From Didymella arachidicola (lineage: Eukaryota; Ascomycota; Dothideomycetes; Pleosporales; Didymellaceae): a stretch of 64,000 bases of DNA. Position 1 is the stretch's first letter. Each line of letters starts with the position of its first letter. A program made the position numbers and the translations under genes. The notes under the pieces were generated by a model, which had not been told where the DNA came from, made no database searches, and saw only the letters and a list, made by a program, of their open reading frames with translations. This document shows, one piece after another, positions 50,171 through 61,330 of this stretch. The DNA lies in assembly GCA_016630955.3 (NCBI GenBank), contig CM050001.1, positions 124,001-188,000 of the forward strand. The letters are read 5' to 3'.

Positions 50171-53100
50171 TCAAAGAAATGCAGGCGTATCTTCCCTAAC
50201 GAAATTGCCCGTGCTCTTTCGAACTCCTCGCTCAAGCACCGTAGCACTCTTGCGCTCTTTCAAGAAGCGCTCGGCCATGCGCTGACCTGGCGTTGCGCTC
50301 CCCTCCCGCGGACTGACGTGGTGTAGGCCGTTGCTCGGTGCCATCTCGTCTGGCGTCGACTGCTGTCCTGAAATCTCGTGCTGCAGCGCAGGGCGTCGAA
50401 GTTCGGATGCAGGACGCGGAGGAAGGGTGTGGCGTAGGTCGAATGCACTTCTAGGACGTCGTGATAGTTTCTCCGGAGACAGAGGATGGATGGTGACACG
50501 CAGACTAGGACGAGTGACGACAGTCTCGACCGGACTAAATGCATGCTTTGAGGGACTCGCATCTGCGACTTTGCTTGGCAGGGTCGCCAAACCGGTTGAC
50601 GTTTGACTCAAAGCTGCGAGCGAGAGTGGTTGCAAAGATTTCGGTCGTTGAACAACTCCAAGAGGCGATATATTCGGTCTCCTCACGCCTGCGCTCGTTG
50701 GTGGTGTGATGTTCTCTTTGCTTTTCCAAGTACTTTCGACTGTTCCCGTGAGACCACCATGTACATTCGCACTCCCTGAGGTCGGTTTCGGCAGTAATGT
50801 CGCCGAGTAGACAGCTTTCGATTCGAACGGAGTATTTGGAGTCTTTGATGACGAGCCCACGCTGCTGGTCGGTGACTTGGACAGATGTGAACGGCTTGAA
50901 TTATTGCTGTTTGAACGTCTTCCGTTAACGAGAAACGGGAAGCGTTCATTCATGCGTGCGGAAGTTGGCGTGCCGAACGGGAGCTGTGTTGAGGTAGACG
51001 AGCTACTTGGTGTTGACAGCGATAGCGAGGGCTCTGCATGAGCAGCAACAGTAAAGGTTGGGGCCGACGACAGGTTCTTTCCAATTGGCGTTCGGTTTGA
51101 CGCTGACTTCTTTGAAGTATCTATGATCACAGGAAGGTCCAGACGTACGGGTTCGGTGAGATGTGGCTCGTTGTCAGAGCTGGGTGGCTGGGAAGCCTGC
51201 TCATCTGTACCGAGAGCTGCGCTCTTTGCCGAGACGGCTCGAGGAGTCCGAGTCTCAAGAGACTTGTGTAGAATCACCGTCGTATCGTCCGAGTCGATTT
51301 GCGAAGTGCGGAGGGTCTGAGTTGTGTTACGCTTGTGCTTCTCGGATGGCGTGGCGTACTGTTGCCGTATGGTGATATCTTCTTGGCTTGCTGCCTCGAT
51401 GCCAGACACCTCGTGTGACAGCCATGCTTTCCAGTCACGGCTTGAACGTGCCGAACTTGGTCGCTTAGGGGATGGGGTACCAATGACATAACTGCGTACT
51501 GACTGACTGGTCAGAATTACTGCGGAACCACCTTGGTGCGTGCGCTCTGATTCGTACGGATTGCCAAAAGACATCACGCTATCGTTTGGAAGTATGCTGG
51601 CTCCATCCGTATTGCGGGAGTAGACGCTAGGGGACATAGGCGTTTGCATTGATTTCGATACTTGCACGGATGGTGATGCGGGAGGGAGTGAACCTTCGAC
51701 AGCTGCGGTGATCGGATCAGTCGGGCGCTGTGGAGGAGCGCCAGCCATAGTATAGAGTCGATCGGTCTCTCTTGGCAGCTGAGTGGCAAAACTCTCGGCC
51801 AGAGGTGTCTGCCAACGGTCTTTTGCCTTGGCCACTCGCATTTCGATCTGCATCGCTATTGGTGTCGTTGTCGCAACCGAGATGTCACGAGTGAGTGTGG
51901 CACTCCTGCTCAAAGTCAGCCTGGAAGCCTATGGGTACGGGGCTAACGGAAGACATGATTCACACACTCACTTCTTCTTAGAGACACGAAGGCGCTTGAA
52001 CAGCGCCACACGGTTGTCCGTGTCACTACGAGATCCCGACGATGCGCTAGATGAGGGGGCCTTTGACTCTGAATTTGCTATCTTACGCTCGTCGGAACGA
52101 GGCGATGATTCATGCTCACCAGGTGTGACTGTGCGTATTGTGGATCTGATAGCATGCCCAAACGACTTGATGGAGCTCTTCTTAGACTGTACGCTATGCG
52201 TCGCTACGCTTACGGGGCGACGTATCGCTGATTTCTGTTCGTTGCCATAGAATGATTCTTGTTCTGTCGTGGCACTGAAATGAAGGACTTCTCGGCCATT
52301 GTGCATTCCCTTTGTCTTGCTGGACTCGAAGACATCGCTCTCCGAGCCTGGTGTACGCTCCATGTCAGCAGGGACGTTAGTAGCTTTCGATGCATCAATC
52401 TCGCGCATGAGGGCCGAGAATACGCGTTTGGGATCGATCGGCGGGGTGGATGTTTCTTCAATGAGACTCTCCATTTGCATTGGATTCTGGAACGCCGAGA
52501 AAGTGGGCAAGGGCAGGGATCTTCGATTGATCGACGCCGATAGAGGTCGGTCGGTCATACTTCCCATGCTATCTTTCGCTTCGTGTATGACGGTTAGCCG
52601 TTTGATGGCTCGTCGTGTGAGAGTGTCTGCAGAAGCCGAAGTGCCCCAGCTTGTGACCCTGGATGCAGATACTGAAGACGCGTTGGCTTCACTGTGGGGG
52701 CTTCGATTACTACAAGCACTGCCTCTGCTACTACTTCGTGAAGCTGATATGGTTGGATGAGGGTGCAGAGCGTCCAGAGATGGCGTACGGGATCGCACCC
52801 TTCGAAGGATATGCTCTTCGGGACTTGGTATATCGCCATGGTTGGCCGTTGATGACGCTGTGATGTCGTTAAAGTATTCCCGACTCGCTTCGATTTGCTG
52901 TACAGGCAAGCTCGGTGTTTTCGCGGACGTCCGTCCGAAAACCCGCTTGATTTTCTTTTTCAATGAGCCAGAAAAAGAGCGCCTCTCCTTGACTTCCATC
53001 TGCGGCATGAAATCGCTCACTGTGATATCTGCAGTAGCATCGTCCACGAATGAGTAGTTGTTGGAGGGGAACGATGTATATGTTGATGAGAGACGCTTCG

Positions 53101-53950
53101 CCTTATCCTTCGTCTTGTCCTGCCTCTTCTTGAAGGGCGCCAAGAAGAGCGATGGCTTGTGCTTGATCGACCGCGATTGTTGTTGAAAGTCCCGCAGGTA
53201 CCTGTCGCGAACAGCGTCTCCAGTGTCATTCGGAACAGCGGGCATTGTGACTTTGGGTCCTGCGAGTGGAGAAGGTCCTGTGCTGCGAGTAGGCACGTAA
53301 GCTGTCGGTGTGGTACTTGATGTAGGGCTAACGCCGACAGGTGGTGGCGTTGTCAGATACTTTGCAGGCGGCCGTGCAATTGGCGAGCCTGTCTGCACGC
53401 TGCTCGCGTAGTACATAGATCGAGCCTTCCTGATCTGCTGTGAGGCAACAGATGATGCTGCGCTCTGTCGATGTGATCTTGTTTGAGAGACAGGTCGGGG
53501 ATCACTGGAGGTAATCGTTGGTTGTGCAGACAGCGGACGTGTTGCTTGCGTTGGACCATCGCTGAGAAGCGCCGGATCGAACAAGGGGAACTTCTCTTTG
53601 GCAGTAGCGGCACTGAGACAATAGGAACGGCTTGTCGGAACATTCTTCTCTGCTGGTGCAGAGTGAACAACCAGTTGTCGTGGAGGGAAATGGCTCCCTT
53701 GTGAGGTGAGCGACTTGCGGCTCGCCGTACTTTTACTCCTGCCAAGCTCAGTGCTGCGACTCGCCTGGCGCTCGAGAGCTTCTTGGGCTTGGGATCGAGC
53801 ATAGGCTGCAGTGGCAGCAGCGATGGCATGCTTTTGTGCACTGTCCAAGTCCAAAGGCTCGACCAGAGGTGGAGCTTGCCGGTGTACAGTTGAGGTGGAC
53901 TTGGAGCGCCGCAAGCGTGTGCCTGCATCACTGGATGCGCGTGCGAGCAT
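50171..53950 (-). CDS. Large intrinsically disordered protein, unknown function
   Basis: Two exons, 53950-51972 and 51920-50171 (intron 51 bp), join two long frames into about 1242 aa. The composition is Ser, Thr, Pro, Arg and Lys rich with many RS and KS pairs, so most of the chain is predicted disordered. Short conserved-looking blocks are SAQKHAIAAATAAYARSQ near the start, RDRYLRDFQQQSR, a basic KKKIKRVFG segment, AKAKDRWQTPLAESFA just after the splice, and QRMAERFLKERKSATVLERG at the C-terminus. I do not recognise a domain. The start is uncertain: reading continues upstream to an acceptor-like CGGCAG near 53972, so a small 5' exon may exist. Confidence 0.75.
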
Positions 53951-54302
53951 CGAACTGGCGAAGTAAGACTGACTGCCGATCAATTAGAGTGGTAAAAGAA
54001 TCTTCCAGCGTAGCAAAGCGCTGCTAAAGAGGTGTTGATTAGATGTGACCTACTGAGCGAAAGCAGGTCACTCGTATGCGACTGGAGTTATCTGGTCCAA
54101 ACAAACGTGTCGTTATTTCCCCCACAAGCGAGGCAGCTGCGTGTGGTGGTGTGGTGCCAACTTCCATGCTGTTACACGTGCGAGGAAAGGGCAGATAAAG
54201 CGTCTCTAACGCTGGAGACAATGACTCTTGGAGCGCATCATTTGGTACAGAAACGCTAACACATGACTGTTGCCATTCTGTGTAGGCATTAAGAATGATG
54301 AT
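53951..54302. other. Gap between disordered protein and MFS gene
   Basis: About 350 bp. It may hold a first exon or leader of the disordered-protein gene and the 3' UTR of the MFS gene. No separate gene is supported. Confidence 0.35.
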
Positions 54303-55944
54303 TTATCTCGATATAGAGAGACGAGGCAAGCCTTCCTGTTCCAACGCGGAGGTGCTTGCCCTGCTCTCAGGTTCGATATCCTCATCTTCATCGTCGCTCG
54401 GAACCTCGGTGTACGCTGTCTCTCTTGCACTCACGTCGATTCTGAAAGTGACGACTGCAAGCCCAGCAAAGATAAACATAGCAGCTAGGAAAGGAAAGCC
54501 GAGCCATACGCCGCCCAGACCCATGCCCCACTGGAACAGCTGATTGAGCAGAGGGCCCGCGATCAAAGCCCCGAGACTTTCGACAATTGCAATGGTGCTC
54601 ATGAGCTTGCCAATGTCTGGACTCGATTGTCCACCAACAACATGGATCGACACCGAACGCATGGCCGCGTTATAGCCTGTACCCATGTTGTACACAAGCA
54701 ACCCAACGATGAGCAGGGCCGGGTGGGCGGCAAGACCGATAACGAGAAACGAGATGGCGGTCAGAACGATGGAGCCACGTGCAATCCACAAGCCGGCCCA
54801 ATGTGCAGGCAATCGAACGTAGTTGAGTAGCACGTAGTTGGTGATAGGAAGAAAGATGGCAACCGCAGCGAGGTTGGTCGCTGCGCGAAACGAAAGAAGA
54901 TAAGCTGCTTGCTTGATCTCCCATTCGTACCGTTTCGATGCATAGCGCACAAGCAACGTCATCCCTTGCCGACCCAACCTGTTTGCCATAAACGTGAAGA
55001 CCACCAGTGCCAACGTACGGTCGCTCTTCAAGAACTGGAATGCGTCCTGGAAGTGCCTGATCTGCTGCTTTGGGCTGAAGGCATGGTGCTTGGCTTGCAC
55101 TTGTACTGGCCTTGCAGCCATATCCGCTGGTCGTGGCTGCTCACGCATGTGTAGTGTTTCGGGAAAGAAGACCGCTAGTATCACGCCGCATTGCTGGAAG
55201 ATCAACGCAAGCACAAGAGGATACCAGTCTCCAGTCTCCATCAGCTTTGCAGACATGATTGGTGCCACAATCTCAGCTATCAGCACTGAAGCTGTCACGT
55301 AGAGAAATGTCGTCGTTCGTTTCTCGGGGGGTGTAATGTCAGAGATCATGGTGATGCCAATAGCTGCTGCAACGATGGGACCACCACCAATAAGGTAAAA
55401 GACTGACGACAACCATGTGAGCTGAAGCGGAAGGTCTTTAAAATAGCCTGATAAAGTCAGTAGAGTATTGAAATCGAGCCGACCACTACTCACATATGCC
55501 CAATACCCAAGCACTGTTCAGCTGCAAGCCCATCAAGCTTGCAGCGAAGATCCACTTCCTGCCTACCTTATCTGCCAGCACACCGAATGGTATGGCAAGG
55601 AAGATGCTGGGTATTGCGTCGAACATCTCCTGCCAACCGAATATCATAGCCATTTTCTGCTGAACTGTGTCCACCTTGCACAGTTTCTCAGCTATGGTTC
55701 CATCCTTGCCAATGACCGATGGATCGGTCTCTCGGTAGTAGCCCAGGCAGATGTTGGCTTCGAAAACGCGTGTACGAGGGGCTTCGCCGAGGAAACCGCC
55801 CATATCGATGATTGCTACGAGCGCAAATGCGAGGATCATCATGACCACCCATGGCTTCGTCTGTTTTCGCGCTGGCTGGTCCAGGAATGGCAGTCCTTCT
55901 TCATCGGTGGACTCCCTCGGAGAGTCCACTGGCCGCAGTGCCAT
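54303..55944 (-). CDS. Major facilitator superfamily transporter
   Basis: Two exons, 55944-55494 and 55447-54303 (intron 46 bp), encode 531 aa. The N-terminus is acidic and cytosolic. About twelve hydrophobic helices follow, with the MFS loop signature GVLADKVGRKWIF between helices 2 and 3, a large central loop rich in Gln and Arg (residues about 250-290), and an acidic Ser-rich C-terminal tail (PSDDEDEDIEP). Fungal proteins of this shape export or import small molecules; the substrate is not evident. It lies upstream of, and on the same strand as, the disordered protein gene. Confidence 0.88.
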
Positions 55945-57706
55945 GACCGTTACTGTGTACGGGCTCTTGAGTGTCTGCCCCGGAACTGCGCGGAAGTCGT
56001 GATGTGTGGCTCGAGCACCCGAGTATGCTACCGAGTAAATGTTAGACTCTAGGAGGAAAGTGTAGCTCGTTCACCCGTAATCGCGGATCACGAGGAGCGT
56101 AATCACAAACATTAGAGGAGACATTGTGCCCCGAACCGGCGCGACTGAAGCATGCGAAGGTCTAAGCGCGTCGAAGGTTCGCAATGTGTCGCGTCGCGAA
56201 ACTCAGCCCCGTAAGCCCCATATTTGCCAAGCCTCATGTCAGCCGAACCGGCTCCACACCTCGTATCCTCCAGCTTCCATCTCAACAGCATCGTCTCAAT
56301 CAGTACCTGCGCCGGGCTCGCTACTCATCATCTGATTCAAAGGAGACCTTTCTGTTAGGCTTAAGACCGAGACCCGCGCACCTCGCTGGAGAGCCCTTCC
56401 CCCTATCGACGTCTGTCCTCCGTGACGCCTGCTTTGGAGCGCGGTTGCAACTGAACAGATGAGCTGGGCTAAGGGCGCGGCTATGTTAGTATTTGCGAGC
56501 TGTCATTGTACATTACTGTAGAGACGTCTAATCTGCAGCTTGCTCACATCCGCATGACATCGTTGGCGCCACACTTGACCCAAGGAAGAGAGCTGCTAAC
56601 GATCAACACTTCCGCTGGCTGAGCTTTTGTCTCAATGACGAGTCCAAGCTTGCCAAATCCAGGCTCTATTCAATTTGTTCAAGCAATAATCAAAGCAGCC
56701 GGAAGTGCATGGCTTGAGTGCAAGGATAGTCAATGAATCACGCGGAGAAGTGGGCCAAACTATATCCCGGAGCAGACCTATCATTTTGTACGTGGTGCCG
56801 CGACCACGCCAGATTTCCACATCTACGATCACGAACTTCACGGCCATTTCTCCTTCGATATCACCCTCGATGATCTTCATTATGGGTTGCAAGGCCGAGT
56901 CAAATGCTGGGAGCATCCGATCCCCGAGTTCAAGCACTTCCGGGTCTTGGCGTTCCCAAAGCTCGCGAATGTGATCATTAATGTGAATCAAAACGGCATG
57001 TTACCTATTCCGGCATCTATGTCTTAGCTTACTGAGGTGGAAGGATGGCCGATGGAAGAAGTCAAGGGTAAGGTAGTTTTTGTTGTCAGCCGGTAATTAC
57101 TTTTATAACTCCCCATGTACGGTCAAGTACTTGGTGCCTCGAAGGCCAGATGGTTACTTGCTTGACTTCCTTGATATACTCGCCCCAGTATGTAGGCATT
57201 CGGTCCATACTGCAGGATATGAGGAATACTTCACGCACCGCTGACTACCTCCAAGCCAGTGCAGGAAGACTGATTCGATTACCTCTGCTAGATCCGGTGA
57301 CTACACAGTATGTTGTAGCACTGCGCACGCCGCTTGTCGTAGCAAGCTGAGTGAACTCACACGTCCTCGCTTCTCAGCTACTTGATAATGATAAGACATC
57401 AGCTTGTTCAGAGTAGATGCCAATTTCGCATCTCTTGTGTGCTCAATCATCTGAGGTCACTCTAGCTGTTGCTTTCCGCCACGTTCGATCATGGCAAACG
57501 CATTTGTCAATGACGTACCTTCTTTTACTTTCATTGCGCCTGGTGCACGTGCTTCGCGCACAGTGTCTCGCAGAAAACCTTTCTGCGTTCCTTCATCAAC
57601 AATCTCTCGTCTCATTCTCATGCCAGTACGTCTCTGACCTTAGCCACTGTATGCACCTCCTAACAAGTCTGGAAACCGATTCGTGCCAGACCAACTCCAG
57701 GCAAGG
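55945..57706. other. Long intergenic region, no confident gene
   Basis: 1.76 kb. The first part is the MFS promoter. A 119-codon minus-strand frame (56991-56632, with EGEMAVKFVIVDVEIWRGRG) could be a coding fragment but has no ATG at its beginning and no known motif. A 97-codon plus frame (57417-57710) has a low-complexity, Leu- and Ser-rich product. Neither is supported. Confidence 0.35.
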
Positions 57707-58654
57707 ATGAGTAGATCTCAGCACATCTCTCGCAGCTCCCAGAGCTCCAATTGGCGCGCCCGCGGGCCCTCTGTAGTTGCAAGTAAGTACACCAGCCTAC
57801 CCTCATTATTTGACACCATCTCATAACTCTCAAGCTGCTCTGAGGGCATCCGCTCCAACGTTCGCGCCACCACCCTTGCAGGCACAGGCGCTGGAGGCTC
57901 TCCTCGCTTCAGGTACGATAGGCTTCCTTACTTACACCACTGTTCAAGTAGCTCCAAAGGACTTCAACTGAAATTTTGTGCAACAGGCCCCGTTCATGTA
58001 TACATCGCCGCTGAGCGTGGGGATGCCGCCGCCTCACCAGACCAGCCCGTATTCCTCAAAGGTGTGCGGTACAACCCGGTCGACACGCGCAAGTGGTACG
58101 AGGAAGTCCTCCCGTACCTTTCGAAGTGCACTTTTGTCTTCGCATCGACCGTCGATGTCACGTACGGTAGCAGCATCCTTGCTTCTGCGGTCATGCCGCA
58201 TATCTACAACGCGGTGACGAGGTTAGAACTACCCAAGTTCTACTGGTTCGGTGGAATCGCAGTCGACCGACACCACAACCCATACTTGCAGACGTGTCGC
58301 AACCTTCCGAACTTGCGAGAGCTGAGCATCACTCTACATACTGCTGGTCTAACAAGCCAGCGGTGGGCGGAGCGCCAGATCACCGCGTTTGAGAAAAACA
58401 ATCCTGACGCAGCGAAGGAGCGCATCGTCGTCTCTCCACAGGAAGCAATACACCGCTATGAGCTTGATGCACTTTTCGCTTGTGGTAGTTTGCGCCGCCT
58501 TCGCGTCGAGGTCATCGAGTCCACCATGACGGCTCACTTCTGCAAGGTGGGCAGCCCTATGGACGTCGTCCAAAGCGTCAAGATTTACCTAGAGCAAGGC
58601 TTCGCACAAAGGCAGATGCAGGTAGCCGTGGAGCTCGCAGAAGCCGCTGAGTGA
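57707..58654 (+). CDS. Conserved-looking fungal protein, unknown function
   Basis: Three exons (57707-57782, 57835-57912, 57987-58654; introns 52 and 74 bp) give 273 aa. The first exon is basic and Ser-rich (MSRSQHISRSSQSSNWRARG). The third encodes a folded-looking domain with GPVHVYIAAERG, FLKGVRYNPVDTRKWYEEVL, TRLELPKFYWFGGIAV and LRRLRVEVIE. The pattern of Leu/Tyr-rich strands resembles fungal F-box-associated or leucine-repeat-like regions, but no F-box is seen, so no function is assigned. A further upstream exon cannot be excluded. Confidence 0.65.
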
Positions 58655-59344
58655 ATTTGAGTCCCTGGGGTCATAAGATCCATGGAGTGCAGAGGTTGGG
58701 GTCTGTGTACACAGCTGGTACGACGCGACAGCGTTAGAATCGTAATGAAAAGATTCTCATACATTCGTTCCTTGACTACAGGCTCCCTTCTAGCATATAT
58801 GGAACCATCCCACATAAGCCAAAGACCATTCGTTCGCCTGTTTCATGGACAACGACGCCTACACCTAGCGTTCTGCGGGTATGTTTGTGGCAGTGTGGCT
58901 CAATCAGGCCGTTTCTTCGGAAGACAAATTCGAAAATTCTCCCAAACCAGCGTATAGACAAAGCGCGATGGCGTTGCAATGTCGTAGCCAATATTTCTAA
59001 GGGCTGCTTGGGCACGTCTACCTTCGAAGGATTTCGTGCCAAGGACTGTTGCAAAGGCTGGACACAATTAGCCTACGGTATTGAGCTGTAATTCCGGCAA
59101 TTAAAACGTGAAGTTGTAAACTACTGGTGCTCGGCTAATTTGTCGTGCTTGGAAAAAGCAAAGCACTTAACGAGGCTGTAAAGTGCGAGTTGCATTCAGT
59201 AGGTATACGATGTAAATTTCTACTTACATAGATAGGTATGCTGTGTAAGTCTAGCGTGATGGCCTCCAGACTCGAATTGAATATATCCCGCAAAGTCTGC
59301 AACAGCTTAACCGCAACGTCATCCCTTTGTCAGCATCGATCTTT
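58655..59344. other. Intergenic, no gene seen
   Basis: Short open frames below 95 codons overlap on both strands without protein-like composition. Faint similarity to the LINE RNase H region may begin near 59280. Confidence 0.4.
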
Positions 59345-60092
59345 TGGAATGTCGGTATCCCCTGGAACACCGGATGGAGAGAGGACGGCCGCCGACAGCA
59401 CCCAGCAGACCCGCCCGCACAGCTATACCCACTCAGGACGACGCTCAGAAGATGGTGCAAGGCACAAGTAGAGCGGGCGTGGATCAGCGCATAGAGGGAA
59501 GAAAAGAAAGGCCGCGCGACATACAGGCACACACCGACGCCCACCAAGAAGGTGCTGCAGCTCCATGAGAGGCTTAGCAAAAGGGGAAGCGCGCTGCTGG
59601 TGCAGCTGCGGACCGAGAAGATTGGTCTCAACGACTTCCTCTTCAATCGACACGTTCCGGACATCACTAGCCCCGGCTGCAGCTGCGGAGAGAGGCGGCA
59701 GACCGTCGCTCACGTCCTCCTCCGCTGCAGCAAGCACAAGGACCTCCGGAACCGCATCTTCGCCAACCTTTCCGGACGACACAGCCTCAGGACCATCCTG
59801 AGAACGCCGCAGCTAGCTACCAAAGCCGTCCAGTATATGGAGCAGACGCAGATCCTTGGGCATATGGGGATCAGAGATACGTAGACGACGCCGAGCGTTG
59901 GGGGGAGACTGTAGGTACAGCGGACGCGACAGACGAGGCAGAGCGCCTCTATGAGCCTAGAATCACAGCATACATTTAGAAGAACCAGTATCTAGATGGG
60001 CCGGCAAGCATATTTAGATAGTGGGTGATGGAAAACGGCAGGCTCCGGAGACAGCTGGTCTCGTTTGAGGGATGAAGTGGGGCGGCGCGGAT
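59345..60092 (+). mobile_element. 5'-truncated LINE fragment of the copy 2 family
   Basis: A 3' fragment covering the end of the RNase H region, the C-terminal Cys/His motif and the 3' UTR of the copy 2 subfamily, about 93% identical by eye. The frame is open from 59552 to 59884 (MLQLHERLSKRGSALLVQL) and has one TAG upstream where copy 2 has Trp. An internal loss of about 33 bp is likely near 59360. Sequence similarity stops at 60092, where element B' begins, so the tail is displaced. Confidence 0.85.
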
Positions 60093-60094
60093 TA

Positions 60095-61300
60095 CCGTGT
60101 CCGTGCGCGTGACGCCCGGAGTCGCGTAACGCCCGATAATCAACCTAACAGCAGCTGCAAAAATGAGGCTGTAGAGCCACGTATAATTGCTAATATCGTG
60201 AGATTTTTTAGTAGATTAATGTATTAATGTATGCGAAAGTATCCTGTAAAGCACTATTTATATAAAGTGGCGGTGCGGCCGCTGCGCGTTGTGTGAGTGC
60301 GTGGAGCTGGAGGCGGGCTTGCAACAACAGTACGACTATGAGCTGCCCCAACACGACGCTTCTTTAATATTTTTGCTGCAGGAGCTGTTGAAGCTTTACG
60401 CTTGCCTCTTTGGGGCAATTTCACAGCTTTTTCAGCGTTGCAAGCTTGTTTATCACGCTCTCTTTGAGCCTTGCGTTCGGCTGCTTCCTTGGCCTTCTCA
60501 GCTCTAACACGCTCACGCTCCTCCTTCTCTCTCATCCGCTGCTCACGCTTCTCCTGAGCAATCTTTTCATTGTACAGCTTATTAGCGCGCCTGAGTTCAG
60601 CTATCTCTGCTTTTTTGAGGTTTTCTGCTTGCTCTTCCTCCTGTCTTACTTGCTCACGCGAGCGAGCTTCCTGTACTTTGCGAGGAGACCAGAACACAGC
60701 TCCACTATAATACTCGCGATCTGACTGGAGGTTAAGGGCCTTGCTCTTCTTCTTGTGCTTCTTCTGAGTCTTAAGAGCCTCCTTCAAGCCCTGATTCTCG
60801 TAGTGGAGGAGCGAGTTTTGAACTGAGATGTGGTGTAGTGAGCGACTGAGCTTCCTCAGCTCCTTACTAGTCTCATCCCTGACTACTTTCTGCAATAGAG
60901 TCTTGATTTTAAGCCAATCCTTGCCAGAATATACTGAAGAAGAGCTTGTGCTGCCGTCAGAGTCCTCAGGGCTATCCTTAGCAAAGCGTTAGAGGATAAC
61001 GTTGGGCTGAAGGGGTTGGTTGGTTGGTATTCATTTTACGTCTGTTGATGAGGATCAAGTCTACTATCTCGCCTCCCGAAGGGCATATACGACGTGCTAA
61101 GCTATGGAATTACAGTGCTGTTACACTACCTTAGAAAGCATTTCTTGCCTGCGCAGGTGTTGCTACTATTTTAGAACTACAGCTCCCTGTCTAGTTAGGG
61201 AGGCTGAGCGATGTATGTACATTAGGGTGATTTCCTTGCATTCTAAGGCATCTATGTGCCGAAAGAGAGAAAGAGGGAGAGAGTGTGTGTATATGTATTT
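60095..61300 (-). mobile_element. Pogo element B' (relative of B), interrupted
   Basis: The terminal repeat CCGTGTCCGTGCGCGTGACG after TA at 60093-60094 matches element B with a few changes. Similarity to the right-hand part of B continues inward to about 61290, including the right part of the 822-bp insertion. There it is cut by a LINE. The other end would lie beyond 64,000. Confidence 0.83.
60254..60895 (-). pseudogene. C-terminal coiled-coil part of the element B' transposase
   Basis: An open frame of 213 codons encodes KVVRDETSKELRKLSRSLHH, a long charged coiled coil (KEERERVRAEKAKEAAERKA) and a basic tail (KRKASTAPAAKILKKRR, TTRSGRTATLYK). It matches the C-terminal part of the element B transposase without the frameshift seen there. 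The catalytic domain is missing, and the first codon of this frame is not ATG, so it is a remnant rather than a gene. One stop codon precedes it near 60985. Confidence 0.8.
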
Positions 61301-61307
61301 GGAAGGA

Positions 61308-61330
61308 GGGGGGGGGGGGGGGGGGGGGGG
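61308..61330 (+). repeat. Poly-G tract (23 G)
   Basis: 23 uninterrupted G residues follow a GA/GT-rich low-complexity stretch (61262-61300). They stand at the junction of element B' and the 3' end of the next LINE. Read on the LINE strand this is poly-C, so it may be the element's tail or an expanded microsatellite. Confidence 0.8.

Noticed and set aside
56632..56991. 119-codon minus-strand frame as a gene
   Set aside because: It has no ATG at its start, no recognised motif and no clear splice partner.
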